Shown: positions 24,558 through 37,148, counted from the first letter of the stretch. The stretch: 64,000 bases of DNA from Coniochaeta sp. PMI_546 (GCA_021432605.1 MU271144.1:2414606-2478605), one strand, 5' to 3'. A program made the numbers and translations. Notes: generated by a model not told the origin, from the sequence alone.

Positions 24558-25229
24558 GGGAGCATGGGGCAATCAAGATCATGTCGTTGAGCAAAAGGTG
24601 GTCGACAGTTTGGCAGTCATTCGGATGATATACCATCTCGTTGCCCCTAAGGACAAGCTGAACTCCTGAACATGCTGTTGGCCTCTTAATCATCCAGGCT
24701 CGAAATTCTCTTCGGCAAGAAAGTACATTCTCGTGCAAGCATACGGTAGCAGGATTCAAGCCTCGTCGAGTTTGAATTACCTGCCTAAGGTAGTAATAAG
24801 TTGTTGAGGTGGAGCCATTGTCAACGTCTGATTGTCTCTGTGAAATGTTTCCGCAGTCGACGGCTGGGTTCAGGCTAAAGACGACAAATCGAGCAGGCGG
24901 GGCGACCCGCACACGCATGACGACCCGCATTAGTGTAGCCTGCGCCCCGGAGCCCATGCGGCAGCGATGCGATTCAGTGAACGAAATACGGAGTACGGAA
25001 ACGAAGTACGAAGTCATACGACGTATCGCAACAGAGTACACGCACCCTCCTTGACGGGGTATGTGTGTTCTATGACAAGCCGCGAAAAGCCACTTTGCAC
25101 CACATTACGTCGTGTCAGCTCATATTATGCTCACTTCAAAAACATTCCCTCCTCCCTGCACCTGATGGCCTCTGTCCCTTCGTCATTTCCCAGAAATGTG
25201 AACTAGATACGCTACCATTGCAACGAGTG
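24558..25229. other. Intergenic region
   Basis: About 0.7 kb upstream of the glycosyltransferase gene. It includes ACGGAGTACGG and ACGAAGTACGAAG repeats at about 24990-25015. A 172-codon minus frame (24523-25041) overlaps this region but shows nothing recognisable. Confidence 0.45.
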
Positions 25230-28110
25230 ATGGCTGCGAACAACCCTGGAGATTCACTAGCTGAGCTCCTGGCCTTGAGCCCATCGACATCGGCGTTCGG
25301 TAATTCATTCGGGGATGCTGCCAGGCTTCGAGGTAGGGTCCAGTCACTTCCGTCCGTACGTGTGCCTGACACATGTTGTCGGTCCTGTCCACTCTCAAAG
25401 CTGATAGGTATCCAGATGATGGGCGCATCGACGTCGACTTCAGCTCGAAGAAACTGGTGCGGACCCTCTCAGCCCTGAACAAACCGCATCACGAGAGCCG
25501 ATCCATGAGCCCACCACCAGAGTATTCAGAGACCGCGGAGCGCATTATAACTACGGATCAAGCAAAACCGTGGACTGTCAAGCTCAACGTTGTTGTCCAA
25601 GTTGTAGGCAGCCGGGGAGATGTGCAGCCGTTTATCGCGCTTGGAACCGAGCTCAAAAAATTCGGTCACCGCGTCCGCATAGCTACCCACGATGTGTTCG
25701 AGAAGTTTGTGAGAGACTCCGCTCTGGAGTTTTACCCCATCGGCGGTGATCCGGCCGAACTGATGGCCTACATGGTCAAGAACCCGGGTCTCATTCCCAG
25801 TATGGCAAGTCTCGCGGCAGGCGAGGTCCAGCGCAAACGATACATGGTGATGGAGATGCTAGATGGTTGTTGGCAGTCGTGTCTTCGGCCAGACACCATG
25901 ACGAACGAGCCTTTCGTGGCCGATGCCATAATCGCCAACCCTCCTAGTTTTGCACACGTTCACTGCGCTCAGGCGCTCGGTATCCCGGTACATCTGATGT
26001 TCACGATGCCCTGGAGTAACACGACCGCCTTCCCCCACCCGCTAGCGAACTTGAAGAATGCGGACGAAGATCCCAGACTTGCCAATTACCTTTCCTACAG
26101 CGTGGTCGAGTGGCTGACTTGGCAAGGGTGGGTAGTCAGAAACACATTTACTGCTCGGCTTTTGCTAAGCAAACAATTCCTGCAGACTAGGCGACGTGAT
26201 CAACAAATGGCGGAAGGGCATCGACCTGGAAGATGTGGACATGTTTGACGGTCCTATGCTGGCCCGGAAGCTCAAAATTCCTTTCACATATTGCTGGTCA
26301 CCAGCTCTAGTACCCAAGCCAGCCGACTGGCCTTCACACATTGGTCAGGCTTTCGTACAGCGACAATATCTGGATCCAGGCCCGCTGATAATTCTCCAGA
26401 TGTTTGTGGATTCTTCTTTCGCGACACTCCCCGCTATGATCCGCCTGCTGAGCTTGCGCAATTCCTTGCTGCTGGTGCGGCACCAGTCTACATTGGATTT
26501 GGCAGTATCGTGCTTGAGAATCCGGTCGAAATGATAAACATGATCTTGGAAGCTGTCCGCAGCCTTCGAATTCGAGCCATTGTATCGAAAGGGTGGTCCG
26601 ACCTCACGGGTACACAAAGTGAGGGCATATACTACATCGGAGATTGTCCCCATGAATGGCTCTTCCAGCATGTCGCAGCAGTTGTCCACCACGGAGGTGC
26701 GGGCACCACAGCATGTGGCCTGAGAAACTCGAAACCCACATTCATCGTGCCCTTCTTCGGAGAGTGAGTGATAAACCTCGCTATATTGCCGTATCCCAGT
26801 CCACAAAGCATAAATTAAGAACTGACAGCTATCTAGCCAGCCATTCTGGGGCCGCATGGTTGCTAACGCAGGCGCTGGGCCTAGCCCTATACCTCACAAG
26901 GAACTGACCGCAACCAAGCTTGCTGATGCCATCCGCTACTGTTTGTCGACCGAGGCCGCAGCTGCAGCCGCGCGGCTTGCGAAGAAGATGGAGTTGGAGA
27001 TGGGTGTTCAGGCCGCTGTACAGTCATTTCACAGACACCTTCCGTTGGAACGATTACAATGCGACATCCTCCCGGATCAGCCGGCTGTCTGGTCGTACAC
27101 CAAGGGAAAAAGACAAATCAAGCTTTGTAAAATAGCTGCGCAATCTGTGCTGTCAAAGACGTCAAGCGAATATAAGAACCTGAAGATGTCAGTACTCCGG
27201 CTGTTTCCTCCGCTACAAATCAATTCATCGCCGGACTGACATGTACATAACTAGTTACCGAAGCAACCCAATAGTCATGGAATGCAACCGCTGGGACCCG
27301 GTTTCTGGCGGAGCATCCGCAGTCATGTCAACGGCAGTTGACCTGACGGGGTCAGTCACGGGAATTTTCACAAAGCCAGTGGAGGAGTATCGAGCCGAGC
27401 GTCAGCGGCGCACCCACGAGACGCAAAGATTCAGCGCCATTGGTAGTCACGGCTCTGCTGTCCAAGCCAAACAGAGCAAGTCTACAACCGGTAGCCCTAC
27501 ACTCGATGGACGCAGGTCGATGTCATTGACTCGGGACGGACTATCAACAACAAGGGGCCCCAAGAATGAGCAGCCATCACTGGCAGCCAAAATGGCCGGC
27601 GCGTCGGCCAAGAGCATTGGTAGCTTCGCGCCCACTGCGCTCAAGGGCATGATGGTTGACATCCCCCTCGCAATCACCGAGGGGTTGAGGGCAGTGCCCA
27701 GCCATTACGGCGACCAGGGCCGGGACCACGGACCCGTCACTGACATCAAGAGCGGCGCGGCCGTGGGGGGCAAGACTTTTGCTTGGGGCTTTGTCGATGG
27801 TCTCAGCGACATCGTCGTACAACCGTACAGAGGGGCTAAGGAGGAGGGTGCGCTAGGGGCGGTGAAGGGCCTTGGAAAGGGGGTTGTGAGTCTGACGGCG
27901 AAGAGCGGCGCGGGCATGTTCGGTTTGTTGGCCTATCCTAGCGCGGGCATCGCGAAGAGCCTGAGATCGGCGGTCTACAGCAAGACGCGGAAGGCAATAG
28001 CTCAAGAACGACATAGGGAAGGAGACTGGCTGATAGAGACTGGGGCGGCTGCTGACTTGGATCTGAAGGCTGCTATTGCGACATTCGAGAGACTATGCGC
28101 CAACAGATGA
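25230..28110 (+). CDS. UDP-glucose:sterol glucosyltransferase-like protein (short form, GT28/GT1-type)
   Basis: Six exons: 25230-25332, 25401-26127, 26186-26343, 26400-26763, 26837-27187 and 27255-28110. They join in phase to about 852 residues. The N-terminal GT domain begins VVQVVGSRGDVQPFIALGTEL. The donor-binding half has YIGFGS, KGWSD, and HHGGAGTTA at about 426-434, followed by VPFFGDQPFWG, all matching the sterol glucosyltransferase family. Unlike full Atg26, it lacks room for N-terminal GRAM/PH domains. The last ~290 residues form an Ala/Gly-rich region (LAYPSAGIAKSLRSAV) of unknown role, seen in fungal proteins of this class. Two introns use GTCAGN donors. The acceptor lipid is unknown. 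Confidence 0.87.
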
Positions 28111-29335
28111 AGCCGAGTTGCATAATGTTTTGATGCCAGGTTGAGCATATGCTAGGGGTTGTGAAGAGTATAGTCTAGATGAATCATCCAGTCTATAAGT
28201 CAGCCGCAGGACTCATCAATAATTATCTGTTGTGATCTCATCTCGAAGCTTAGTACATAATGAGAGACTTCTACCCTCGATGGTCCCTGAGAACTCTACC
28301 TCCACGTAATCCAACGGAAACTTGTTCAAGACATTGTCACAAACCATTTCCATGGTGAATTCTCTGCGGGGTTATACATCCGTCTGGCCAAGGCCGCGGG
28401 CAGCTGTTCGCCTTGGCGCGAACAACGATGACCGAAATACGCCAACCTAAACGAGCCAGATACGGATAAGTTCTATGCCCGTATATGGTGCACAGTTCTT
28501 GGGCCATTCCGTCTCCACATGGCCTCGGTCTGGCTCTTCAGGTCTCAGCAGGGCTGATACATGCGTTTGAATACGGTGTACGACTGAGCTAGTTTACATG
28601 GGAGATGCTGAAAGAGCGCCCACAGTTTTCTGCTGGTTGGCAAAACAGAGAATGGTCTGCAGAGGATCAGCTCGAATTGCACTGCGCTGCGCACGACGAA
28701 ACGCGCGTATAAGATGAGACCGCTCCTTGTCGCCCTCGGACCGAACCAACCAGTGCCGCCGTACCTTACATGACACATAGGACCTCCCTTGCCATGCCAT
28801 GTATACCTTATCTACTTTATTCCAGGACTCCTTGCCAAATACACGTGTATCGCCTTCCAGGCGAGCCAGGAGATATAATATATGTGGGCCTGGAAGTGAT
28901 GAACTGGGTCTAAGGCCATTGTCGCGCATGTCACGGATTGGCAATTCGAGGTCTGCTTTTGTATCAGCCCGAGAGCCTAGTGGTTAGCATGTCTGCACTG
29001 CCATGCCCATTCCTAGACAGCTGCAGATGGAATGAGTATACGTACCATGGCAATGGCTCCCCGGCGTAATTGCACATCTTGACTGTGAATAAAGAGTACT
29101 CAACGTACCCTCCTATCGTCATCACCATGTGCAGACAACTAACTCTCTTTTGTCAGTCTCCATGCTCTAAACCTTGCTGTGTTCCTGCCATTCATTTGCT
29201 CCTCTCTACTCATCAGGTTCAGTCAGACAATTGCAGGCAGTGCCTTCAACTTAGCTGACAACGCTCCCTAACGATTGGCGTGGGACGAACTCAGCTTATC
29301 TTGTTGTGACAACAAAAGTCTTTATTCACTGTACC
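28111..29335. other. Intergenic region
   Basis: About 1.2 kb between the glycosyltransferase and the second RTA1 gene. A TAGTGGTTAGCA stretch near 28979-28990 resembles a tRNA A box, but there is no matching B box. Nothing else is supported. Confidence 0.5.
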
Positions 29336-30406
29336 ATGGATTTCTCTGAGCAGAACGCCGCCGCAGTTGGCATAGACAGCAACAGCACAGCCGCGCCATC
29401 CAATACCCCCTTCAAGTTCTACCACTACGATCCCACAACGGCCGGCGCCGTCATCTTCATCCTGCTCTTTGTTGGCACGACATGCCTACACCTCCTCCAA
29501 CTATTTCGAACCCGTTGTTGGATCGTCATTCCCCTCATTGTTGGAGGCGTCCGTACGCTTCGTCCCCTGTGTTAGTCTGAGAGTAGGTCGTAACCGCTGA
29601 TCTTGTCGCTGTTTTTAGTCGAGGCAATCGGCTACGGCGGTCGTTTTGCATTGGGGCGCGAATCCCCGGAGTGGACCCTGGGGCCCTACATCATCCAGGC
29701 CATTCTCCTGCTCGTCGCACCGGCCTTGTTCGCCGCCACCATCTACATGGAGCTGGGCAGGATCATCCTGCGTGTGGACGGTGAAGCGCACGCGCTGATC
29801 CGGAAGAAGTGGCTCACCAAGATCTTTGTTTGCGGAGACGTCCTCTCTTTCGTGCTTCAGGTTGGCGGTATGTAGGGGCGGAAATCGCCGGCACACCTTT
29901 CCTATCACGTTTTGTGACAAGTACGTGTTATTAACCTGTTATTAGGTGGCGGCTATCAGGCTTCTGGAAGCCTCTCGGCCCTGGAAACCGGTGCGCATAT
30001 CATCATTGCCGGCCTTTTTGTGCAACTCGTGTTCTTCGGCGTCTTCATCGTCATCGCCGTGTCCTTCAACGTCGCACTGCGTCGCGCCCCGACTGCCCGC
30101 TCCAGCAGGCTGGTTCCATGGGAGAAGCATATGATGGCCCTGTACGTTGCCAGTGGGCTCATCGTGGTACGCTCTGTTTTCAGGGCTGTGGAGTACTTGC
30201 AAGGGTTCGATGGCTATCTTCTTCGGCATGAAGCCTACCTGTACATTTTTGACGCGCTGCTGATGTTTTTAGTCATGGTGCTGTTCAATGTGATACATCC
30301 GAGCGAGGTCATGGCGGTCGTGAATGCCGAGAAGGATTTTGGTTACGGTTTCGAGTTGGGTGGTGTTTCCCATTCACATCGTCGACTTCCTTCCGACATG
30401 AGATAG
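29336..30406 (+). CDS. RTA1-family seven-TM membrane protein (copy 2)
   Basis: Exons 29336-29552, 29619-29867 and 29946-30406 join in phase to about 308 residues. About seven hydrophobic segments occur, with family blocks EAIGYGGR, ILLLVAPALFAATIYMELGR, CGDVLSFVLQVGG, HIIIAGLFVQLVFFG, RSVFRAVEYLQGFDGY and EAYLYIFDALLM. It shares the core with the copy at 21893-22850 but has one more intron and a different C-terminal tail. It ends 280 bp from the end of a convergent Zn2Cys6 regulator gene. Role: probable plasma-membrane lipid-related transporter; substrate unknown. Confidence 0.92.
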
Positions 30407-30686
30407 ACACTTGATACTATCATAGAGTTGGAGAGATCTTTCAAAGTTCAGAACCACCAGGAAGCAGTGAGAACGGGGAGTGTGCATAAGAGTTGGCGAG
30501 ACTGTCTCATATCATGGTGAATCACAGCCTTAGCCAATAGCATAGACAGACGCAAGTCACCTCCGTATGTTTCTCTCCCACCACGATCGTACCGAAGTCC
30601 AGACATCAAGTAATCATCTGTACAAAAGTCCGGAAGGACCGAAGTCATAATAGTGTTACATTCAGCAATGAAAGTCTGTATTTCCA

Positions 30687-32113
30687 CTAAGCGGACCCTA
30701 CAACCATCCTCGGCCACTGTGTCCACGGCATCCAGTACTCTCCGAGAAGCTCGTCAACCACGTTTACAATGTTCCGCCCCCATCCCTCCAGAAACCAATG
30801 CTCGTCTAGCATATGAAGTAGAGCACCAAAATAAACAAATATAACCAGGGCTGGTGGCTGTCGCTGATTTAATTTCAAGAAATACTCATCTGGAGTGAGG
30901 TGTAGCCAGATCCAAGGCCCAGACCAGTCTCTGTTATATCCCCATTGCGACAAAGACGCGGCATCCATCGTTCTGAACTGTGCAATGAATACGTGACATC
31001 TCCTGAGGATGTATAACGTCTTGTCGTAGACTTCAGCATCGCCGCTTTGATCCCATACCGCCCGAATGTTCCGGAAGTGCTCATCCTCGGCCGACGGGTT
31101 GCGGTCCGGATCCAGCTCGTCCCAGTTTCCCAGGCTGAGTAGCGGGCGTAGCGGTCCGAGGCGCACGCGGTCATATACCGGGTGCAACACGGCTCCCACG
31201 CCGCGGATCATCGGGATCCACTCCGCTCCGAGTATCTGCGACCTCCGGGCGGTGGGGGTGACGTCGCTCGAATCGCTATGATAGAGATACCTATACATGC
31301 TGAAGACGTATATGATGTTCACCGACGCGCATGCGAATAAGGCATCACTGTTTTCGTCGCTAATTCCGGCTAATCCCGCCCGGAACCCCTCCAGAGCTCG
31401 GTTGTGATGGCTGGTGGCGTCCAGGATAAGCTGTTTTCGATTCTCCGGATGTACAAAGGCGAGGTGTAAGGCTGCCAGGCTGATGATGCCATGCATTAAG
31501 AATGGGTGCTGGAATGCGATTTGCGGAAAGATTCTCTGCCAGTAGTGGTCGACGCCGGGAGACATCACAATGCTTCGGGAGGTCGAGAGTGTCCAATGGT
31601 GGAGGAGAGCCAGATCATTGATCGTGAAGGCTGTCAAAGCCCGGTCGGTACCGGCGAGATCGGGTATGGGAAGAGGCGTGGAAAAGAACTCGGCATTATC
31701 GGCAGTGTGCGGGCTCGAAGTAAATCGAGCCCTGGCGGTGTCGCTACCTGTACCCGGCGACAGAGAGCTCGTCGTTGTCGTGGTCTTTGCTGGCGGATAG
31801 GGGCATGGTATGTCGAGGCGGGTGCAGGACCCGCACCTCGGTTTTTCTTCACCACACTACATCGATATTTAGAGCACAGGAAAAGACGAGGGAGCTGACA
31901 AATTAAAAGAAAAGAGCATGCTGATACTGTCCATTATACGCACGGGAGGAACTAGTGAACCTGAGAGCCCGAAACGAAAAGAAGAAAAGGTGCCACCAGT
32001 CATACCTTGATTCGCCTCTTCTTGCATTCGGCGCATCCAGTTCTCGACTTCTTGTGCGGTCTGCGTCTAGGTATCAGCGGCAGGTCTGACGTCGTGGGCG
32101 TTCTCGAAGCCAT
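30687..32113 (-). CDS. Zn2Cys6 transcription factor (Upc2/sterol-regulator-like layout)
   Basis: Exons 32113-32006 and 31856-30687 join in phase to about 425 residues. The zinc cluster is complete and split by the intron: Cys 27, 30, 37, 44, 47 and 54, with C-x2-C-x6-C-x6-C-x2-C-x6-C spacing. A basic stretch (RRRPHKKSR) precedes it. The rest is a fungal-specific regulatory domain of about 310 residues (LLHHWTLSTSRS..., HPFLMHGIISLAALHLAF) and ends with an aromatic tail (EYWMPWTQWPR). The short N-terminal zinc cluster plus this C-terminal domain resembles Upc2/Ecm22-like regulators. Convergence with an RTA1 gene, a family often under sterol or stress control, is suggestive only. Confidence 0.88.
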
Positions 32114-33202
32114 GGGATGTTCTTGAGAGGGTCAGAGAAACGAACGTAAGCGACCGATTTGCGAAATACGAGGAACGAGAGGTGCCACTTTTGAACACGA
32201 GACGCAAGACGTGGGTCCAGGCTGTTGAGCACGGTGCACCGTACCTTAATTACCTCTAACTTACTGCCAATCAGCTCGCCAACCGCTAAATTACCTGAAA
32301 GTTGCTGGGTAAAGTTCTACTAAGGTAGGTACCTAATTAAGAATAGAAATTATTGCCGTATGGCAAAGTAATGATACAGTGCCTTTCTTACCTACTTTAC
32401 CTTGGAAGCATAAAGAAGCGGTATTCAGTAGTTCATACGTTGAATCTTCATCTGTATAACTGTCAATCGTATACTAGCAGTACTTATGGGCACCCTAGCA
32501 AGTATCTCTACACCTTGTCTCAGGTTATAACACGCAAGCACCTTGGTCGCGGCGACAGCTTGAGATCTGGACATCTCTCAGGCGGCTAACAAATTCGCTG
32601 TGCCGATCTGTCTGTGCTGCTCACCGGTGTCACCGGACAGTGATGGGTTTGCTGCGGAAGGGCGATGGCGCGAAGGACATTCACTTGTTGGAGGGCACAA
32701 ATTGGGTTTCTCTCTGTGTAGATCAGCGAGACCGCGAGACGGCGTTAACTGTGGGTTAATGTGCAGCGAAGCGCTTTGTTGTGCCCTTACCAGTGAATAC
32801 TATATATGTGACCGTCTCTTATACTTCACCATGGCCTTGATCACATCAAAGTAAAGGTTTAGCGCCTCACCTTCCTAGCCACTCGCCGGGGTCCAACCGA
32901 GCAACTAAACGGCCAACTTCTGATGGCTTAGTACACCGAACCTACCTTACTCACCACGATCTCAGTGCAGCCGATATCTAGATGGCCATATTCGGCCACA
33001 CTTCGTAATTACGATAGTTGTGTGACAGCCAACGAGAATAACTTGGGGTACGTCCATATTCATCACAGCTGATTGAGGTATAGAATTTGCAGGTCGAAAA
33101 AAAATCCTACAGTGTGTCCTGTCTGACTATGTATATTTAGTTCAGATCACCTTCTTCTGACTTTCAAGAGCGTACCGTTGAGACAAACGAAACTCCCGCA
33201 TA
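32114..33202. other. Intergenic region rich in AGGTAAGGT-type motifs
   Basis: About 1.1 kb between divergent genes. Several copies of ACCTTA/TAGGTA-like words occur, for example TAAGGTAGGTACCTAATTAA at 32321-32340. No gene is supported. Confidence 0.5.
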
Positions 33203-33934
33203 ATGGCTAGTCGACGCCCACCTCAGTCGGTCCCCAACACTGGCAGACGGAATTGTCATCCTGATTATTCTGAGATGGACTACTTCACTTTTCCGCCCCT
33301 ACAGGGTTTCGAGTTCGATGACAAGCCTCAATCCAGCAGTCTGTTGACGATCCTTGAGACACCTGTTTCCAGATTCCAGAGCGACGGTCGCCTCAACAGT
33401 CACGACTATGATGAGAATATGTACAGTGCTCAAGATAACCTGATCCTCCTCTTCCGCACAGCCAACTTCTACATTCATTTCAGGGACATGCCGCAATATA
33501 TGTATGCTATTGCTGAGGCTCTGAGCTGGCCTTACAATATCTGTGACAGTATCTTCCACCAATACATTTCCGCTCGGGAGCTTTTTCTCGCCAGAAACCC
33601 GGCGGCATTTGCGGCGGTTGCGCAGCTAATGAGGGGGAAAGTGAAGCTCATCTGTCGCCTTGTCGACGACATTCGCCTTGCTCCCCCAGCGATTCCGTGG
33701 CAAATCACTGAATACCGCACAGCGTTCTTTCAGCAGGTCCGAGACTACTGGCAGGGTAGCATTCTCCAGACTGCCACCCCGTTCGACCCCGGCAGGGCAT
33801 TTCCGACGCCGGACATTCCAGAGATGGCAGACTGGCTCTATCCTAGGGGTGCCTCGCTCTTTGTGGACTGCATAAAGCATCCAGGTCGGTCACACACCAT
33901 GGAGCGTTCGGCGGCAAGTCATGTCCACTCTTGA
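33203..33934 (+). CDS. Hypothetical protein, unrecognised; 3' structure uncertain
   Basis: ATG 33203 opens a 243-codon frame with protein-like composition and no signal peptide or TM segment. I recognise no domain. A donor-like GTCGGT near the end of the frame (after CIKHP) suggests splicing to a downstream exon. Candidate continuations lie after the acceptor CTTTTAG near 34130, where two frames stay open (to 34281 or 34319). The stated end is therefore the end of the first open frame, not a proven C-terminus. Confidence 0.5.
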   Translation: MASRRPPQSVPNTGRRNCHPDYSEMDYFTFPPLQGFEFDDKPQSSSLLTILETPVSRFQSDGRLNSHDYDENMYSAQDNLILLFRTANFYIHFRDMPQYMYAIAEALSWPYNICDSIFHQYISARELFLARNPAAFAAVAQLMRGKVKLICRLVDDIRLAPPAIPWQITEYRTAFFQQVRDYWQGSILQTATPFDPGRAFPTPDIPEMADWLYPRGASLFVDCIKHPGRSHTMERSAASHVHS

Positions 33935-35223
33935 GCATATTTGCCAACGAGCCATCATTAGCAGGGAACCACTGCAACACCAAGACTCTCGGCATTAATC
34001 TGTTACGCAAAATGGAGACAATTGGTCAGCCAGTTCAGTGGTGTTTAGGTGGCAACCCAAAAGAATTCACTGCTATCACACAGACGACAGTGCTAAGGAC
34101 AACCACGACGAGGAAGATGAGGCGCTTTTAGGCGCTGGAGGGTATTGCGGTGTTGATGAAAATGGCGAATTTCAAGGAACAGCAGAATCTGGGACTGCAG
34201 ACGGATTCTTACAAGGTTTTGCGCAAGCGGTTCCGGCAGCGGGGGCCAGTTCACAGGGTGCCCCCGAAGTGCTCAGGTTGATTGAGCAGGATTGTCTGTG
34301 CAGATACGTCCATGTGTGACAATATTCCAGAGGGAAGGGAGGATCGGGACGTTAAGAATGCAAGATCTCAAAGAACATGGCAGACACGGATGGTGATCAC
34401 GGATGTGGATGCACCGGCATAGCGCATGAAGAGGACGACCGCTGCTAAGGATAGATGAAGCGATCTTGGACAGTACCGCCACTTGTATAGAGATGCTAGA
34501 CTAAATATGAGAATCAAGAAGTAGAAACAAGCACCTGATTTGCGCTGTCTTCTGAGAAAGTGTCGTGGTAGCAACAGGAGTAAGACGACAAGATGGAATA
34601 TGCTCCTTAGGAGACTCGGTTGCCAATGTATTTCTAATGCTGCTACATTTGGTATAATGTGAATCTTGATAATGGTGAATTCGGCAAGTTGTAGAGTGTC
34701 AAGGTCATGGAACACCGTCTTGGAGGGAAAGTGATTTTGAAGAGGGAGGGTGGATTGGTTAGATATTCCTTGATTAGGACATCTATTCTAGGATTCACAT
34801 TGCCACTATACAGCTTCCGTTATAATATCCCCGAGCAGCTGTGTGTGTCCCTCACCAGAACTATTCGAAATCTGCACAAGCAATCAACTTTCCCATACCA
34901 GATATCATCGCTCCAGAATTATTTGACACTTCAAATTGACCTGCAAATCCTCAGCTACTGTACCCTTTAAAGCTAAGTATGTCACGCTCCTTTGCTGTAC
35001 TTCATTTGCCATGCTGAATTCAACCGGTATATATGGGCTATTGCGAAGCCTTCTTTCTCCCACCATCTAGAGCTCAGGGTTCGCTGCGAGTCTCAAGTGA
35101 ATGTTGAAGCCATGACGAGGTGTGACATTGCTAACTCTCTACTATTCGAACGCAGATCTATCATCCCTCCACACACACGGTCTTTCTTGCTGAAAACCCC
35201 GAAATCGAATTCCTCCGTGAACA
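33935..35223. other. Mostly non-coding region, possible exon of upstream gene near 34130-34320
   Basis: About 1.3 kb. Its first part may hold the last exon of the gene at 33203. The remainder is AT-richer, with no supported gene before the small two-exon gene at 35224. Confidence 0.4.
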
Positions 35224-35592
35224 ATGCCTAACCAGCCCTCGACCGAGACTCCGGAGGAAACGGGTAAGTTCACGAACAAAGTCATCGCTTCAGAACCCTA
35301 ACAAGACACAGTTATCAAGTACCAGAGAATCTTGCAGAAATGTTATGCACTGAAGAGTGTCCTGGCGGAACTTGCCAACATGACAACATCCCTTGCTCAG
35401 GAGCCTAGCGTGCCGGAAGATGTGATCAAGGACTTTCGAGACACACTAGAGAAGCTTCAGGAGGCGCATGGCTCTATGATTCATCATCTCGCTACACAGA
35501 TGATGGAGGAGCTGATCCCTCTCGGGATGGAGGTGCTCCAGAGTATCAAGGGAAAGCATGATGGCGGCAAATGGCATGATGGGAAGGCATGA
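35224..35592 (+). CDS. Small two-exon hypothetical protein, helical
   Basis: Exon 1 (35224-35263) is only 40 bp; exon 2 is 35312-35592. Donor GTAAGT, branch CTAAC and acceptor CACAG are all good, and the join is in phase, giving 106 residues. The protein is acidic at the N-terminus, then helical with heptad-like Leu/Ile/Met spacing (KSVLAELANMTTSL, FRDTLEKLQEAHG), and ends in a Lys/Gly/His-rich tail. No signal peptide is seen. No family recognised; clean splice signals argue it is a real gene. Confidence 0.55.
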
Positions 35593-37148
35593 GACATGGG
35601 ATATCAGTCATGTCATGGATGAGGATTCAAGAACAAGGCAATTTGTCGGAAGCATTGGCATCTAGAGTCATTCGCGTCCAGGAGATTAGATCACCTAGAC
35701 ACTGAGGTTTGAGTACATTTCATTTGGACCCAGTGCTGCGTTAATTACCGTAGATAGATTCTGCGAGTCGCAAGAGCATCGTGGAACATCAGCCTATGTA
35801 GGAGGTAATGGAAGGTCTCTTAACATAGAATAACGCTGACTAAACAAACAATCTCAAAAAGAACCTCGATGCGTGCCGAGGCCTAAACTATCTTGTTCGA
35901 CTTTTAGTAAACTTAATGCACGTCTGGCGTGATTAGGTCGAACATTCTCCATTGCCTCTTCAAACATCATTTTATGAACATAAGCCTTCTCAACCAGGTC
36001 GGCTTGGGTACATGGCCAAGAACGCACCAGATGACGTTGGAGGCACTCCCGGCTCATCTGCTTCCCAAGAGGTTCGACCTTAACCATTACGTCGGTAAGT
36101 AGACCAAGATCAAGATCATCATTCATCTCCCATCAACACGCAATCCAGAAGCCGAGATTCGTAGCCGTCGGGGAATGGAAGAACCAATTCACTAGCTCGG
36201 AGGCCTTCGATCTGTTGAACGACGAAATCCGTTTCTCCTGTCCTCAAAGGCTGAGGCGGAGCCTAAGCTTGAAGTCCGACAAACTACTATACAGATGTGA
36301 TGTTACACAAGGGCTTCCTTTTGGGATCGTCTGCTGCTACACATGTGTCTACTCCATTGGCTCGAATCTTTTCGTACGAAAGACAGAAGACGGAAGTAGA
36401 TTGCTGTGTGGTGATGACAATCCTCCGGCCTGTCGACTAGAGGTGTAAGGAATTCGGTCCCTGCGATCTGCAAGGCTTGGAAGATGGCCTTCATCGTCCT
36501 GTTGAGTCCCTCTTCAAGGAATGCAACCGACTGCCAAGATCTTGGAGCGCTGGCGTGTAATACCCTGGGAAGTTGCTTGTCGTCAAGCACCATATTGCCC
36601 GAGTGAAGTAATAAGCGAGTTTGAGGCTGATAGCCAGGCATTCCCAAGGGAAATCTGCTTGGTGTCCCGCTGCCTCCCTGATCATCCCCGACCGAACCCC
36701 AGCTGAGGACAGCAGCGTACCCATTGCAAGGAAGAGCCCGGCGCTTCGATCTGCAGTGCAAACAGTCGCTGATCATTCGTGCTTCTTGTTAGCATCAACC
36801 AAGTTTTTAGCCAAACTTTTGGGCTGGAGGGAGATTTTGAAAAGTCCCACATACCTACATGGCACACCTCCGCCCTCGACCGATACATCATTCGAGCGGA
36901 CAAGAAAAGCACAGAATACGGCCTTCCGCTAACGAATGAATGGGTGCATCAAGCGCGCCATAGTTCTTCGCAGCTCATTGTGAGGGTGTCGCTGCAGCCT
37001 GCAGCCAAGCAAGGCGAACCCATTTCCAAGGCTAGTGCGTCTCCTTCTGGCAAAGCTGAAAAGCATTTTCCGAGCCCGCCCGATCAAAGGCAACCCACGA
37101 CACTTGGACAAGTAAACATTCGTGCTTCTATCTCGTTCATCACGCGTC
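35593..37148. other. Gene-poor region with short unsupported frames
   Basis: About 1.6 kb. A 90-codon minus frame (35854-36126) and short frames at 36215-36776 are open on both strands, but I recognise none. They may be pieces of a decayed gene. The last part is the promoter of the HET-domain gene. Confidence 0.4.

Noticed and set aside
28968-29060. tRNA-like A-box (TAGTGGTTAGCA)
   Set aside because: No B box (GGTTCGA-type), no closable acceptor stem and no anticodon arm; treated as chance similarity.
35854-36776. Short minus and plus frames near 36 kb
   Set aside because: Could be a decayed gene; frames do not join by plausible introns and match nothing I know.
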